Source of the DNA: Actinomycetes bacterium
GTDB taxonomy: Bacteria; Actinomycetota; Acidimicrobiia; Acidimicrobiales; Acidimicrobilacustridaceae
DNA: 32,802 nt
Direction of reading: 5' to 3'
NCBI GenBank assembly: GCA_029782025.1
Contig: JAKOVR010000079.1
Location: 1-32,802, forward strand
Part shown: positions 32,664 to 32,802 of the stretch, piece by piece
Layout: every line of letters starts with the position of its first letter
Numbering within the stretch: position 1 is the first letter of the stretch
Translations under genes and position numbers: made by a program
Notes under the pieces: generated by a model
Databases searched by the model: none
The model's input: only the letters and a program-made list of their open reading frames with translations
Told to the model about the DNA's origin: nothing

Positions 32664-32802
32664 ACGGGATGGACCGCTCGGGTGCCGACGCCGCCCCCGC
32701 CGCGGGTCCGTCAGCCAGCGAGGCCCGGTATGCCGCCTGGGCCAAGCGCCTGAAGGTGGCGCACGAGGCGGTGGTGGACGACGCCCGCGAGCTCCGGTCA
32801 AC
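32660..32802 (+). CDS. 5' part of a gene of unknown function (cut by window end)
   Basis: A frame of 47 codons runs off the window from ATG 32660 in an ATGA overlap with the tiny basic gene. The visible product starts MNGMDRSGADAAPAAGPSAS and then turns helical and charged (EARYAAWAKRLKVAHEAVVD, DARELRS). There are no motifs to assign a role. The coupled start and lack of stops favour a real gene. Confidence 0.5.
   Translation, partial: MNGMDRSGADAAPAAGPSASEARYAAWAKRLKVAHEAVVDDARELRS

Noticed and set aside
32367..32801. Minus-strand 144-aa frame at the window end
   Set aside because: Antisense of the coupled plus-strand genes, low-complexity Arg-rich product, no start signal.

Overview
The window is high-GC, gene-dense DNA from an actinobacterium, most likely class Acidimicrobiia. 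This rests on gene content: an acyl-CoA carboxylase beta/epsilon pair, CarD, a mycothiol-isomerase-type DinB protein and an ethylmalonyl-CoA mutase. It also rests on the many starts preceded by a TANNNT -10 box only 6-9 nt upstream, which implies leaderless mRNAs. The phylum call is firm and the class call is moderate. I see no tRNA, rRNA, CRISPR array, transposase or prophage.

Layout. (1) 1-6.2 kb, plus strand: carboxylase beta and epsilon subunits, a metallophosphoesterase, a DinB/MDMPI protein, a class III CoA-transferase and a secreted lipase. (2) 6.2-16.3 kb, mostly minus strand: a degenerate GGDEF membrane protein, ethylmalonyl-CoA mutase, Aat, an AspC-type aminotransferase, 3-hydroxybutyryl-CoA dehydrogenase, an S51-like protein without its serine, a methyltransferase-like protein and two membrane-anchored cyclophilin-type proteins, the second degenerate. 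rmlA lies on the plus strand inside this block. (3) 16.3-20.1 kb, plus strand: lysC, asd and a PAS-GGDEF diguanylate cyclase. (4) 20.1-24.1 kb, minus strand: a large unknown surface protein with a 9-bp coding repeat, a MazG-like protein, a transglycosylase-like protein and a small unknown protein. (5) 24.2-28.6 kb: an old-yellow-enzyme reductase, then a minus-strand cluster of three predicted lipoproteins (cytochrome c, PQQ-type beta-propeller dehydrogenase, PHB-depolymerase-type hydrolase) that resembles the polyvinyl-alcohol degradation gene set. (6) 28.6-32.8 kb: a SHOCT-like protein, a cold-shock protein, a DEAD-box helicase fused in frame to a cold-shock domain, CarD, a winged-helix regulator and a tiny basic protein followed by a truncated gene.

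Three things stand out. First, csp and the helicase-CSD fusion share a duplicated promoter plus leader of about 93-95 bp (about 87% identical by eye). Its RNA can form a closing stem and an inner hairpin starting about 5 nt from the predicted transcript start, so it is a candidate cold-shock regulatory RNA. Second, eight copies of a large palindrome (outer arms around TGGGTGCG, three classes of inner arm) sit at gene junctions in 33 kb. Several directly abut the leaderless promoter of the next gene, and one lies inside the only available reading frame of the cytochrome c signal peptide. Third, the lipoprotein cluster is a candidate extracellular polymer oxidation-hydrolysis system.

Metabolically, the carboxylase, ethylmalonyl-CoA mutase and 3-hydroxybutyryl-CoA dehydrogenase are steps that would fit an ethylmalonyl-CoA pathway, and the class III CoA-transferase may or may not belong. 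They are scattered rather than in one operon, and crotonyl-CoA carboxylase/reductase is not in the window.
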